From Isoetes taiwanensis (Eukaryota > Streptophyta > Lycopodiopsida > Isoetales > Isoetaceae): a stretch of DNA of 64,000 nucleotides. Positions within the stretch are counted from its first letter, which is position 1. Each line of letters opens with the position of its first letter. The DNA lies in contig JAJEKV010000022.1 in the NCBI GenBank assembly GCA_021234155.1, forward strand, positions 1,734,728 through 1,798,727, read 5' to 3'. Below, one piece after another: positions 54,076-64,000 of the stretch. A program made the position numbers and the translations under genes. The notes beneath the pieces are model-generated. The model made no database searches and was not told where the DNA came from. It saw only the letters and a list, made by a program, of their open reading frames with translations.

Positions 54076-54399
54076 TATTTTAATAACTAACATTTCACTT
54101 AACAACCACGAAGCTTTTGATCTAAGTAAAAGATATCAATTTGCAAACTTAACAATAACTAATGTAAAACATCAAATCAGTTAATATTAGTTCAAATCTA
54201 AACAATCCCTCTGCAACATGACTGAATAGATATAAAACCAACTGATATTTGTAGGGTCCAGATCCAGTGCCTGCAAGAAAAAACCTTATGATATGAAGTC
54301 AAATTAAATTTACCCAATTCTGTTTTGTGGATCTATATTCAGATGACTTGATCAGTAGGCTAATGCCATAACAATTGCATTACCACATTCCTTTTCGCT

Positions 54400-55800
54400 T
54401 TTCTATGAAAGGTAATAAAAGAGCAAAAGCATTAAATATGCCATGTGTGAAAAAGCATCAAATAGAGACCTGTGTATAAGCATCAACAGCAAGCATGTAA
54501 TCTTTCTTCCGAAAAGCTTCATCTCCTCTGTTATTTGCCTCAACTGCCTTAGCTTTCTTTTTAGAGAGATCTGTGTAGCTTGCAATGGTTAGGAATATTG
54601 CCATTGTTAATGTCTAATGATAAATTCTCATGTATCATAGGAACAATCATGATGGATATAGGATTTATTCTCGCCATTACTATGGAAAAAAACAACTATC
54701 TATACACAAGTTAATTGCTAAAGTTCTGTGTCTTGCCCCAATGTCTGCTCCAGGATCTCCAGTATATATTTCCTTTGGATTAGACCACTTGAGAACTAAG
54801 TTCTAAACATGATTTGGATTTCTAGATAGAATATTACAGCCAACCGCTTTATTTCTTGTTCACATTTAAGAGATAGCCCGTGATAACAAACTTAGCCCCA
54901 TTAAAATTTAATTTCAAGTTCCTTATTTGAAAAGTCCATGGTTTTGGCTACAGTCAATTGAATCTGAAAGAAAAGTTGAAGTTGAAAAGGTTACTTCGAA
55001 CTGCTTCTTCTGCCCTGGTACTTCTCCAACAACAGTTTTCTCGGTAGTTTGCTTTTCCTGCACTACTTGCAACCCATTATACAAAATGTTTGAAATATGC
55101 CAACATCACAACACTGCATTCCTCAAAGGATTTAAAACCTGGCCCCACAACTTACGCGTACATGATTATATAACCACAATATTTTTTGTATATGCACGTT
55201 TGTTTATGTTCCTATAGCTCTGCCTTTGTTTTGTCTTCTTGTGCATCTATATCATAATCCTTACCAAGGAAAATGCTGTAATTATGGTCCTTCTCAGTCT
55301 GGAAAGATTGAAACGTAAGAGGACTAAGACTAAGGTAGCAGCTGGCACATGATAGACCAACCAGCAGTTGGATGGCCTGTACATTAAATAGCTTGTACAT
55401 TTGTGGATTGCTAGAAAAGTTGTTCTCTTTACAGGCACTTCATGATAACAACATAAAACAATAGAAATGAAACCTAATATGCAATATGTGATATCATAGG
55501 TAAATTACTACCAAAACATTCTCATGACATCCTTTAGATTGCCTCAACTAAATATCTGAACATAAGTACCAACTGCATGCCCAACTATCACATCGACTGT
55601 GCAATCTGTAAAAGCATTGTCGCGCATTATAATAGAAAGCAGATACTCGATAATAGACCGATGATTGCTTGTAGCAGCAGCAATAATAAATTTTGCTCCA
55701 TCCTATATACCATGCAGCTAATCCAGAGGAGCTATTTGCCATGAGCTTATAGTCTTGAACGAATAGAACAGGCCAGCACAACATCTGACTACTCACTTTT
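54400..55800 (-). pseudogene. Ankyrin/TPR-type gene traces
   Basis: Two minus-strand stretches look like exons. At about 54595-54490: LSKKKAKAVEANNRGDEAFR then KKDYMLAVDAYTQ, ending at a GT-like donor. GxEAFRxKDYxxAVxxYTQA is the first helix pair of many plant TPR proteins, including ankyrin-TPR types. At about 55710-55610: AKFIIAAATSNHRSIIEYLL, an ankyrin-like helix. Order on the minus strand (ankyrin then TPR) fits plant ankyrin-TPR proteins. Stops surround both pieces, and no full splice chain could be built. It may be a pseudogene or a real gene with missing exons. Confidence 0.4.
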
Positions 55801-56279
55801 TCTTCTTCATTCTCTGCTACAGACCGCTATAGCCAGTTCCGACAACAGTCCGTGCCAAATCTACTCAGTTATCGCCATTTTTGCACCAGAAGATGCCGAA
55901 GATTCAGGCCCTGCGCTTCTAAGGAAGTTTCTTTTTCATGCCTCCTATTTCTCTACATTTTTTCTATCCACTGCCATAGCCACTGGCCACCGCCATAGTT
56001 TACTATCACTGGACGGAGTGGATTCTTCCCAAGAAAAACGTGGCAGAACAACACGAAATGGATAGCGGCATAGAAATCGAAGCTTCTAGAGCAACAAAGA
56101 AGCTGGTTCCACCTTCCAGTCACCAGAAGTTTCGACATACTTGCTTCCAGAACAACCTAGAAAGCCCGCTTATTTTTGACCTGTCTAGATTCTTATGTTG
56201 CCATGTGTCTTTGAACAATTGAAATTTTAAAACATTCAAGCTAGCCCCTAACCTCCCTTATTACAATTATATATTAGAG
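55801..56279. other. No recognisable gene
   Basis: Short frames only, the longest 61 codons. It lies between ankyrin/TPR traces and an LTR copy. Confidence 0.35.
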
Positions 56280-56935
56280 ATAAGATTTTAAACCTTTAGA
56301 AAAAGGAGGAGAATATCTCTAATAAAACAAGGAACCTTTTTAAAGACCAGGATCACTATAAAAGGAGGCTGCGAATAGATGGTCGGGACAGGGAAAGTAT
56401 CTGGTGACCAGCTATGACAACTTGGCGATGACTTTTGGCTGCTACAGTAGCTCTTGGACCGGCATTTCAACATCTCGTCTTTAGCAGCTAATTTCGAAGG
56501 CTAGCGACAACAGATGAACCTGATCCAAAGATCTGAAAGCTATCTATCACCAAGTTCTTGGACCTCAACTAATCTATTCCTTATCCTTACCCTGTGAAAT
56601 ACTTTCTGAGATAATCTTTTGTGGAATTCTCTGTGCAGAATTGGATAGAGGATTCTATTGGTTCATTTCTGGTGAATAACCCAAATCTTGCTCAAACCAA
56701 TCTTCTAATTAGTTCTTCCCTTTGAATTCGTGATTTTTCTAGATGGTGCTCTAGTGCTTAATTGATTTTACCTTAAACAATACCTTTCCAAAATTCAGTC
56801 TTTCTCTGGAATTCTCTTGCTCAGGACAACCTGGTTGAGTGGTGAGTTTTGCTATTAAGGGGTGGATTTGGACTTATTTGTCTTATTTATTGACGATTGT
56901 TTTGCAGAATCACTCTGGAGATTACAGGTTCATAT
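56280..56935 (+). mobile_element. LTR copy (family of 8889-9628), plus strand
   Basis: Matches the reverse complement of 8889-9400: TAAACCTTTAGAAAAAGGAGG-like start, CACTATAAAAGGAGGCTGCG (TATA region, about 56351), the GGACAGGGAAAGTATCTGGTG block and the ending GATTGTTTTGCAGAATCACTC then TGGAGATTACAGGTTCATATC. No PBS or coding region follows, so it is a solo LTR or fragment. A duplication at its borders was not found. Confidence 0.6.
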
Positions 56936-56999
56936 CATATACACCATACCATCATCACTCCCATTGAATACCTCCCAGACCCACCCTAGACCAAGAGCT

Positions 57000-57770
57000 T
57001 AATTTTTTAAAGATTAACATGCAAGCCTGTGTTTTCATAAAAAATATGCAAAGCATATAAATTGCATACTAGCAGCTGTATGTACCATAAACGAAACATC
57101 ATCAGCATACAAAATTGCATGATGATATAGTATGCCAAATGCTGGCCTCCGCTATCATGATTATCAAGCCATTCTTCCAGTTGATCAATGTACAAACCAA
57201 AGAGTGTAGAAGATAGAGAGCAATCCTAACGTTCTCCAGTATTGCTATTGATTTAGGTACCTGATGCTGGAAACTTAGCAAAGACTCTGTTATAGAGCCG
57301 ATAAACTACATTTTAAAGATCTTGTAGAACCCCAAGTGCTTGCAAGTACTATTAAAGAAGCTCTGGAGTTACTACATCAAAAGTTGAAGGGAAATTTACA
57401 AAGCATATATAGAGGCCTTGTTCAATAGGCATGCGCAATGTAAAAAATATGATCTACCGTTAGAATGGCCCAGGATTTGTCCTACATCACGTACACCAAT
57501 ATGTTTGCCCATGTTGTCAACTACTTCTCGATAATACTGGCTAAGAGCTTAGAAAGAATGGGACTGACCATGATCATGCAATACTTAAAAGGGTCATTCT
57601 TATCATCTGCTTTATGAAAAGGTACAACCTTACTATTAGCCCAAGTTTTTAACAATCCTTCTTGCAAAGCTTGATTTAAAAGAGTATTGATGATTGAAAA
57701 CAATAGTAAACCAGACCACAATCCTCCCCCTCCCCCAAAGAAAAAAAACCCAAATTCTGCCTGCAACCCT
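57000..57770 (-). pseudogene. Reverse transcriptase fragment of a LINE A relative
   Basis: On the minus strand SKVVPFHKADDKNDPFKYCM then IMVSPILSKLLASIIEK (57680-57521) is clearly related to the 2508-2640 region. Further on, LYIDQLEEWLDNHDSGGQ (about 57195-57140) and the catalytic ILYADDVSFMVHTAASMQ (about 57112-57060) match 2980-3115. Frameshifts and lost segments lie between. It is more diverged from 1-4462 than the 6448-7286 copy is. Confidence 0.75.
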
Positions 57771-58300
57771 TGAAGATCGGAAAACTTTCCATTGGATAAA
57801 TGCCATTGTCCTTCCTTGTTCCTTGACTTCTCCCTATGTGAAGTGAAGCATATTACCTGCCAAAGGAGGCACGAAACTAAGAACCCCCAGGATGGTCATA
57901 TAATTGAACTAATCGCATCCCATCGCTACATAGGAATATGTCCAAGGGTAGGATTGAATATAATTTTTGCACTAGAAGGACTGAGACTCACGTAACAGCA
58001 ACCTCAAACATTCGCTTCTGATGCTCAACAACAAAGTGTGCCTTCTTGATTTTCGACATAGACTTATAATTCTTGATGGCATTTGGACGTCCATCTGGCT
58101 CAATTATCGTGTGCAAATGATTTTTAAGCCGTTAAAGGAAATAACCCTTGTAAATTAAAACTTTAGCAAAATTTGGTCAAATCCATGCTGACCACTCAGG
58201 ATGTCCTAACGACATTCTCGTAGGCCTCAAATGCATGGGTTTTCAATGTTTAACAGCATAAGTTAGTTGTTTTTAGTTAAAATAATTTAACGAGATGCAT
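57771..58300. other. No gene; partial unit of the downstream tandem repeat
   Basis: Around 58165-58235 phrases such as GGTCAAATCCATGCTGACC and CTCGTAGGCCTCAAATGCATG resemble the 110-bp units that follow, so an old degraded unit probably lies here. Nothing else is recognised. Confidence 0.4.
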
Positions 58301-58630
58301 CGACAGTTTCTAGTTTAGTGCAAGTTTAATCACTTAGATTGGCAACCGAGAACTCTAAATCGGGTCAAACCCATGCCGACCGCGCGAAATGCATCTATAA
58401 TGAGATTCTTCGATAGTTTCTAATTCAGTGCAAGTTTACTCACTTAAATTGGCAACCGAGAACTCCAAATCAGGTGAAACCCATGCCGGTCGCACAAAAT
58501 GCATCTATAATGAGTTTCATCGAGAGTTTTTAGTTCTGTGCAAGTTTAATCATTTAAATTGGCAACCGAGAACTTCAAATCGGATCAAACCCATGCCGAC
58601 CGCGCAAAATGCAACTATGATGTTCGCGTA
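58301..58630. repeat. 110-bp tandem repeat, three units
   Basis: Units start at 58301, 58411 and 58521 with CGA(C/T/G)AGTTT, then GTGCAAGTTTAATCACTTA, AATTGGCAACCGAGAACT, CAAACCCATGCCGACCGCGC and AAAATGCATCTATAATGAG. Units are about 85-90 percent alike by eye. The exact 110-base period and the CpG-containing CCGACCGCGC block stand out. Confidence 0.88.
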
Positions 58631-60507
58631 GGCTTTAAATGTATGTTGTGCATTGGTTTTACTCCATCTCGACCTCAAGTCCAAATTTAATGAAATAAAT
58701 TGCAAAACTGAGTTTCTTGATTTGTTTCCAGTTAGTTTTATATTTCAAAACACTAAAATAGGCACTATATTATTTTGAAAGCTAGAGTTTTCACTTCTGA
58801 AGGATCTGGCATGAAACTGTAGGAACCTCTTGTATATATAAATAGTCTTTTTTTGTCATTCTTTTCACATTAATAATCTGTCTCCAACATGCAAATGATG
58901 TTCCAAGTCACTTATTGTCTTTCATAACAATTTCTTACTCCAGTCTTCACTCAATGGCCCAACGAACTTTGTTAGATGATGCAGAGACCTTGACCATATC
59001 AGGAAGAGGTGCATGTTGGTCAGGCCTTCCAATGCTTCAATCTCACTTTTTATCTTCAAGACACACTTTCCAAAACTTCGTTCTATCACGATGTTCTCTC
59101 TCAATACAACGGGCATCCTTCCACCTAGAGGGGAACATGGGTCTCCCTGTCAGCCATCACTACCGCTCCCCATGAGGTACCACGCGCTCAGGATGCCTTT
59201 TGAATGAGTAGCGGCAGGATGCCAGAATATATGACCTGTAGGGGTTACAATCACATGTGCTTATCCGCACAACAGCCCTAGCAGTTTTCATACAATATAG
59301 ATTACTAAATAGGCCTGAAACCTCTAGATCTAGCGCCTTTAAATGTCCGTGCAAGCCATCCATAGATAGGACAATAGCTTCCGGAGGAAGACTATGAGAA
59401 GGAAGATTAACTTCGATAATCAACTCAGAATAGCAAGAAGAATGGAGAGGCAAGTGGAAAGGACTGGGGATTATTCTAGAAGAGCCACGGAACCACCATG
59501 GGCATTATGGCAATCATGCCTGCCATCGTTCAAGGTGAGGAATATCTTTTGGCTAATGAGATATTGCACTTCCCTATTGTTTAAAAGAGGAGCTCTGAAT
59601 TGATGAACTCCTATCAATGCTCATGGAGGGTCAGCAAGATGATTTAATTGATTGTTCACACCAAGAGTTTCCTCGAGAAATAATGCATGGCCATCATAAA
59701 CAGGGTAGACAATGACAGACATTGAAGCTTATAGTGCCATCAGGCCCCTCCTAACAGTGGAGGAATTTCAAGCAATTTAAGCAACACTATATATGAGCAA
59801 AAGTACAACAAGGCATGAACCTTCTTCTTTGGGGGCGTGGACTCTTAAAGAAAGCTACATCAATTTTGACAATGTTGCATCCATGCAAAGGGACCATGAT
59901 GATTTACTGCATTGGATCAGAGGCCAGGCTGCAGCAGGAAAAGCAAGTTCAAAATGGTTGCCGAAGAATATGTAGGTGGCTGAGAGCATCATAAAACTGA
60001 ACCAAAAGGTATCGAGGACGATTATATCTTGCCGCTCCCACCCTAGTAGCACAGACAGCTCCAACAACCTTCACATGCATGATGTCAGTGAATGAACTGC
60101 ACTAGTAGTTGCTTTTGCAACACATGTAGCACCTCCAATTACATCAAAGCAAATGGGAAAAAAAAGGGGGTCTTTTCTTGCTCGTGCACTACATATTATC
60201 AATAATGGTCCAACATTTAATAATGGTCTAACAACAAGGACCAGTTTGTGCAATCTATCAAATCTTTCTGTCAAATATGTGGGGAGGTTAAGATTTGGTT
60301 GTTTGGACCATTTGACCATACAAATATGACCTTATGTTCCATACCATAAGGAAAAATTTTTATTTATTGATTACTACTAGTTTTATGATTTCTATAGCAA
60401 ATCCTTAAGAACTATCTTCTGAAATAATTTGAGTTGATCCAAACTGCCTACTTAGTGTGAATTTTGATAAACAGATTTAGTCATGCAATTTGATGATGAT
60501 GCAGCTC
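58631..60507. other. No recognisable gene
   Basis: Several frames of 60-97 codons on both strands without known motifs. From about 60480 the host sequence has a short frame (MQFDDDAAQQHLK) that the LINE insertion interrupts. It resumes after 63650 and soon stops, so it is probably not a gene. Confidence 0.35.
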
Positions 60508-60523
60508 AACAACACTTAAAGGT
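60508..60523. repeat. Target-site duplication, left copy
   Basis: AACAACACTTAAAGGT, identical to 63635-63650. The first two A residues of the right copy merge with the poly(A), so the true length is 14-16 bases. Confidence 0.85.
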
Positions 60524-63500
60524 ATTTAAATTGAATACTAGATGGTTGCCTAATGAGGAGTTTGAAGCAGGATGTCAGGAGGCTTTGCAAAAGGCTTCAT
60601 CTCAACAACATGGTATGCGAAGAATTGTTGAGGCTTTGGCAAATGTCAAGATTTTTGCGAAAAGGTGGGGAGCGCAACGAGTTCGTGAAGAAAAAGAGAC
60701 ATTAAGTAAGTTATATGCTGAATTAGAGGAGCTTAAGAAAGTGGGTACGGACTCTTTTAGATTGCAACAGGTTATTGATGCTATTCGTGGTCTTGAAGTG
60801 GCCCAAATTCAATCAGCATGAGTTAAGTCTGGATTAACCTGGCTGAAAGATGGAGATCGTTGTAATAAGCTGTTTTTTAGAGCTTCAAAGCAGAAGAGGT
60901 ATGCAGCTACTATGCACTCTTTATCTCTGCCGGATGGGAGGGTAATGACAGAGCCAAATGAGATTAAGCAGTCCCTTACTCAATACTTTGAAACTTTTTT
61001 TAAGGTCAAACACTTGCCTCATGAAGATGTAATGCAGGATATTGTGCTTTCTAAGGTTCATGCAATTCTTTCACAAGAGGAATCTCAATTGTTAGAGGCC
61101 CCACTGTCCATGTCCGAATTTGCGGAAAGCAACATTTGAGTTGGCTTCAGATAAATGTCCAGGTATGGATGGTATCCCTGTAGAAGTTTTTAAAAGGTAT
61201 TGGGAATGGACGTCAGTGAGCATTATGGAGGCATACAAAGATTTGTGTACTTCACATCAATTTGATAGGATTTTGAATACGGGTTTGATTTCTCTTATTC
61301 CTAAAATGAAAGAACCTGTGAGCATTCATGATTGGCGCCCAATAACTCTTCTATCTACTATTTATAAAATTATTGCAAAAGCCTATGCAGAAAGACTTAA
61401 ACAGGTTTTGGGATTGAGAATAGATGCGGCTCAGTCAGGCTTTCTTCCAGGTCGGCAAATTTTCCATAATATAGTGGCAGCATATGAAGGAGTTCATTGG
61501 GCCCAATGTTCAGGCCAAAATCTTCTATATTTAAAATTGGATTTTGCTAAAGCTTATGATAGTGTGAAGTGGACTTTCTTGGATGCCATGTTTTTGAAAT
61601 TGGGATTTGGGTCTGGTTTCCGATCTATGATGCATAAAATGTTGATTTCTGCTAAGGGGGTAGTACTGTATCATGGAGAACCATTGGTGCTTTTTCCAAT
61701 TGAACGTGGAATAAGGCAAGGTTGCCCTTTAGCTCCTTTTTTGTTTACTATAGTGGCAGAAGGACTTTCGCAACTATTGCATGAGGCTGAAAAGGATGGT
61801 TTGGTAAAGGGATTATTATTGGTGGAAGGTGAATAGGTTTTGGTTAATCAGTTTGCAGACGATACCTTCTTGCTAGTGGATGGTGAAGAGAATAATGTGC
61901 AGATAATCAAAAAGATTTTGGATATATTTTCAATTGCATCTGGTTGTCTCCTTAATTGGGCTAAGTGTAGTGCTTTATGGGTGGGGAAGGAAGCAGTTCC
62001 GCATTTTTTATATGAGTATGCCTGGAAGGTTGTTGTACCATCTGCAAAGATAAAGCTTCTAGGAGTCCCCTTTGGTCTAGATATTGACATGAATGAAGCG
62101 TGGGATGAAATTATCTTAAATTTACAAAGGCAACTGGTTTGGTGGAGAGGTTCAAAGTTATCCTTAGCAGGTAGAATTCAAGTAGCTAAGTCAGTATTGA
62201 ATAATACGCATATTTATTTGGTTTCGGTTCTATTGGCTCCAGCTTCCAAGTTTGCAGAGATAAAAAAGATTGTAAGAGATTTTGTCTGGTGTACCGATCA
62301 AGGAGGCACTGTGAAGGTGGCGTGGAAGAAATGTATGTTGTTTAAACAACAAGAAGGACTTGGTATGTTGGATCTTTCTTTACAGGGTAAGGTCTTAGCT
62401 TCTAAGCTATTGTTCAGTTTGTTGAAAGATGATTGTGCATCACCAGGTATGAAGTTACTTAAACAATCAGTAAAGAAGTGTATGGTTTTTCATAAGCGAG
62501 GTGTGGGAATCATAAGCGAGGTGTGAGAATTGAGATTCCTTGGGCATTGTTATATCCATTGAAAGCTTATTCACATGCCTCTCCAGTACTGAAAGGCTTG
62601 CTTCGGGCCTGGAAGGTAGTCCAGCAGGTGATTACATTTGATTGGAAAGCTTGTCTCCAGGCATCTTCCCCCTTTTTGTGGTTGCCTTTGTATACTCATG
62701 GACAACTACACCCAGTTGTAGAATTTATGCATGCGCATTCCCAAGCGAGGTGGAGGAGAGCAGGTATTATTTCTATTGAACAGTGGTATTTTGGTATTGA
62801 CATTGCTCCTTGGCAATGGTTTTGTGGAGACATATGGGTTGTTGGATAAAGATATCAAGATATGGGCTTATGTAGCAAGTGCTCTTCCTCTAATTAAGAA
62901 GGTGGGTAACAAGAGATCTTTGGAACTTTGTTCAAGGTATTAAAGAAGGCAAGAAGCTAGTAAGTTCATGCTACAGATTGCTTACCTCCTCAAGTACTTT
63001 ATCACCTTCTCGAAAATGGCACTTACAGACTTTGCCTTCTCAATGGCAATCCATCTGGAACCTTGTTTGGTCTAAATATAATCCTCCAAAGGTAAATGTT
63101 TTACTTTGGCAGGTGATTCATCGCTCTTTGAGAGTTAATGAGATGGTTCATCGCTTTTAAGCGGGAGTAAGCCCACTTTGCCCAATGTGTGAGTGGTGCA
63201 TTGAAACATTGGAGCCTTTGTTTATATTTGTGTGCAGCGGTGAGTAGTCTTAGGTCCCGGGCCGCATTCTCTTTTGGAGTATCTTTGGATAGTCAGCACT
63301 TTCTTTTGGGTATTTATCCAAATCAGTGGACTGCTTCTAAAAGGATTGCATTTCACATGACAAAGTCTTGGCTAATATGGAGTGTATGGAAGCGAAGGCG
63401 AAGAAAGGTCTTTTATGATAAGCGTATTTCTTCTCAGGTGGTGCTTCAAGAAATTCGTAAGAAGTTGTATAATTGCTTTCAGATCTTCAATTGGCCTGAT

Positions 63501-63585
63501 CGTATTAAAATTCCAATATGGAGTGATCATCTTAAAGTGATTGATGCTTCAGGGACATTTCTTACTTCTGGAAGTACTTTGTAAT
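60524..63585 (+). pseudogene. LINE ORF2: reverse transcriptase and C-terminal region
   Basis: Begins with the linker helix (WLPNEEFEAGCQEALQKAS, LAELEELKK-like) and WLKDGDRCNKLFFRASKQKR after a TAG-type stop near 60820. The RT then reads SDKCPGMDGIPVEVFKRYW, GLISLIPKMKEP, HDWRPITLLSTIYKIIAKAY, AAQSGFLPGRQI, LKLDFAKAYDSVKWTFLDAM, IRQGCPLAPFLF and NQFADDTFLLVDG (61849-61887). SLAGRIQVAKSVLNNTHIYL and a zf-RVT-like region (YNPPKVNVLLWQVIHRSL, then PLCPMC) follow. Lesions include a TAG at 61834-61836, frameshifts near 61130, and a 20-bp duplication at 62491-62530. Dead. Confidence 0.85.
62491..62530. repeat. 20-bp tandem duplication inside LINE ORF2
   Basis: CATAAGCGAGGTGTGGGAAT is followed directly by the same 20 bases with one change (GTGTGAGAAT). 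It shifts the reading frame (20 is not a multiple of three) and explains the loss of frame at 62526. Confidence 0.9.
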
Positions 63586-63634
63586 ATTTTGAGTGTATAA
63601 TATGAAGTAAAACACGTTCTCAAAAAAAAAAAAA

Positions 63635-63650
63635 AACAACACTTAAAGGT
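63635..63650. repeat. Target-site duplication, right copy
   Basis: AACAACACTTAAAGGT after the LINE poly(A); matches 60508-60523. Confidence 0.85.
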
Positions 63651-64000
63651 GCTTTAACACTTTAAGTTTCATCAAAGACAAGCTGCATAATCATCTTGAA
63701 GGCAGCCTTGATGCTACCATCAGGTTGTACAAATGTGATTATAAGATGCAATAGTTTCCATATGATATTGCGTTCCAAATTGGAAAGATACTTGTAGGCA
63801 GAGAGATACTAGCAAATTGCTTAAAGCTGATATTGATGCAAGTAGTAAATTGCATAAAGCTTATATTGATGCGACTTGTCCTGCTATTGCGAATGAAGGT
63901 GATAAGCATGTGGACAAGAATGTGAGAACATGGCCTTTAGATGATATTGGCACATGTGATTAAAAGCTGCAACAAAATTTATGTGCGCATTAGATTATGC
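63651..64000. other. No recognisable gene
   Basis: AT-rich host sequence. A weak internal repetition is present: AAATTGCTTAAAGCTGATATTGATGC at about 63817 and AAATTGCATAAAGCTTATATTGATGC at about 63847. It may be part of an exon continuing beyond the window, but nothing is recognised. Confidence 0.35.

Larger units (their letters stand above)
60524..63634 (+). mobile_element. 5'-truncated L1-type LINE
   Basis: About 3.1 kb of ORF2 3' sequence on the plus strand, with poly(A) at 63622-63634 and flanking 14-16 bp duplications. It starts within the linker before the RT, so the endonuclease and ORF1 are missing. The truncation and A-tail show it came from target-primed reverse transcription. It is a different lineage from the nested LINE, as the protein sequences differ throughout. 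Confidence 0.88.

Noticed and set aside
58301-58630. A CRISPR-like array
   Set aside because: Units are contiguous 110-bp repeats without unique spacers, in a eukaryotic genome.
60483-60821. A 112-codon host gene start (MQFDDDAAQQHLK...)
   Set aside because: Only the first dozen codons are host sequence; the rest is LINE ORF2 entered through the target duplication. The host frame stops a few codons after the insertion.

Overview
The window looks like nuclear DNA of a land plant. It is AT-rich and repeat-dense, has GT-AG introns, a PLS-type PPR gene remnant, a CACTA transposon remnant, L1-type LINEs and a Ty3/gypsy element whose primer-binding site matches plant tRNA-Asp. The species cannot be fixed from the sequence. 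A free-sporing plant (fern or lycophyte) is a guess based on the LINE load and PPR type. Nothing here is bacterial: there are no operons, CRISPR arrays or rRNA, and I found no genuine tRNA gene.

The one well-supported, apparently intact gene lies at 11300-13530 (+): five exons, four GT-AG introns, a predicted 466-residue protein. It joins an NBR1-like ZZ zinc finger, about 280 residues of clathrin heavy chain leg repeats and a C-terminal C3HC4 RING finger. I know of no described family with this architecture, and it is the main discovery candidate. The clathrin and RING portions sit in one long exon, which suggests a retrocopy-derived chimera.

Layout. 1-4462: a decayed LINE ('family A') with ORF1, endonuclease, RT and a (TTCC)n tail. 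4463-10000: a SINE-like fragment, an inverted truncated LINE A copy, two exon-like stretches of unknown identity, a LINE tail, an LTR with a tRNA-iMet-like PBS, and a cluster of GAACG palindromes. 11300-13530: the ZZ-clathrin-RING gene. 14213-22500: a LINE tail, a duplicated dimeric repeat, unrecognised sequence and a dead PPR gene. 23196-24841: a solo LTR with a 5-bp target duplication. 26330-29030: the 3' part of a chromodomain Ty3 element on the minus strand, ending in an LTR of the same family. 29031-29340: a 19-bp minisatellite. 29341-31380: a CACTA end with a DUF4216-like coding remnant. 31640-41400: a nest in which a complete 6.5-kb L1 LINE (34267-40785, 16-bp target duplication) sits inside ORF1 of an older LINE. 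41420-54075: tandem SINE-like units interrupted by an 11.1-kb Ty3/gypsy element (42493-53608) that carries about 3 kb of extra coding sequence after integrase. 54400-58700: ankyrin/TPR-like exon traces, an LTR copy, another LINE A RT fragment and 110-bp tandem repeats. 60508-63650: a 5'-truncated L1 LINE with a 16-bp target duplication.

All transposon genes seen are broken by stops or frameshifts, so the elements look non-autonomous now. Some frameshifts could be assembly errors. The retroelements record successive nested insertions around a small gene island.
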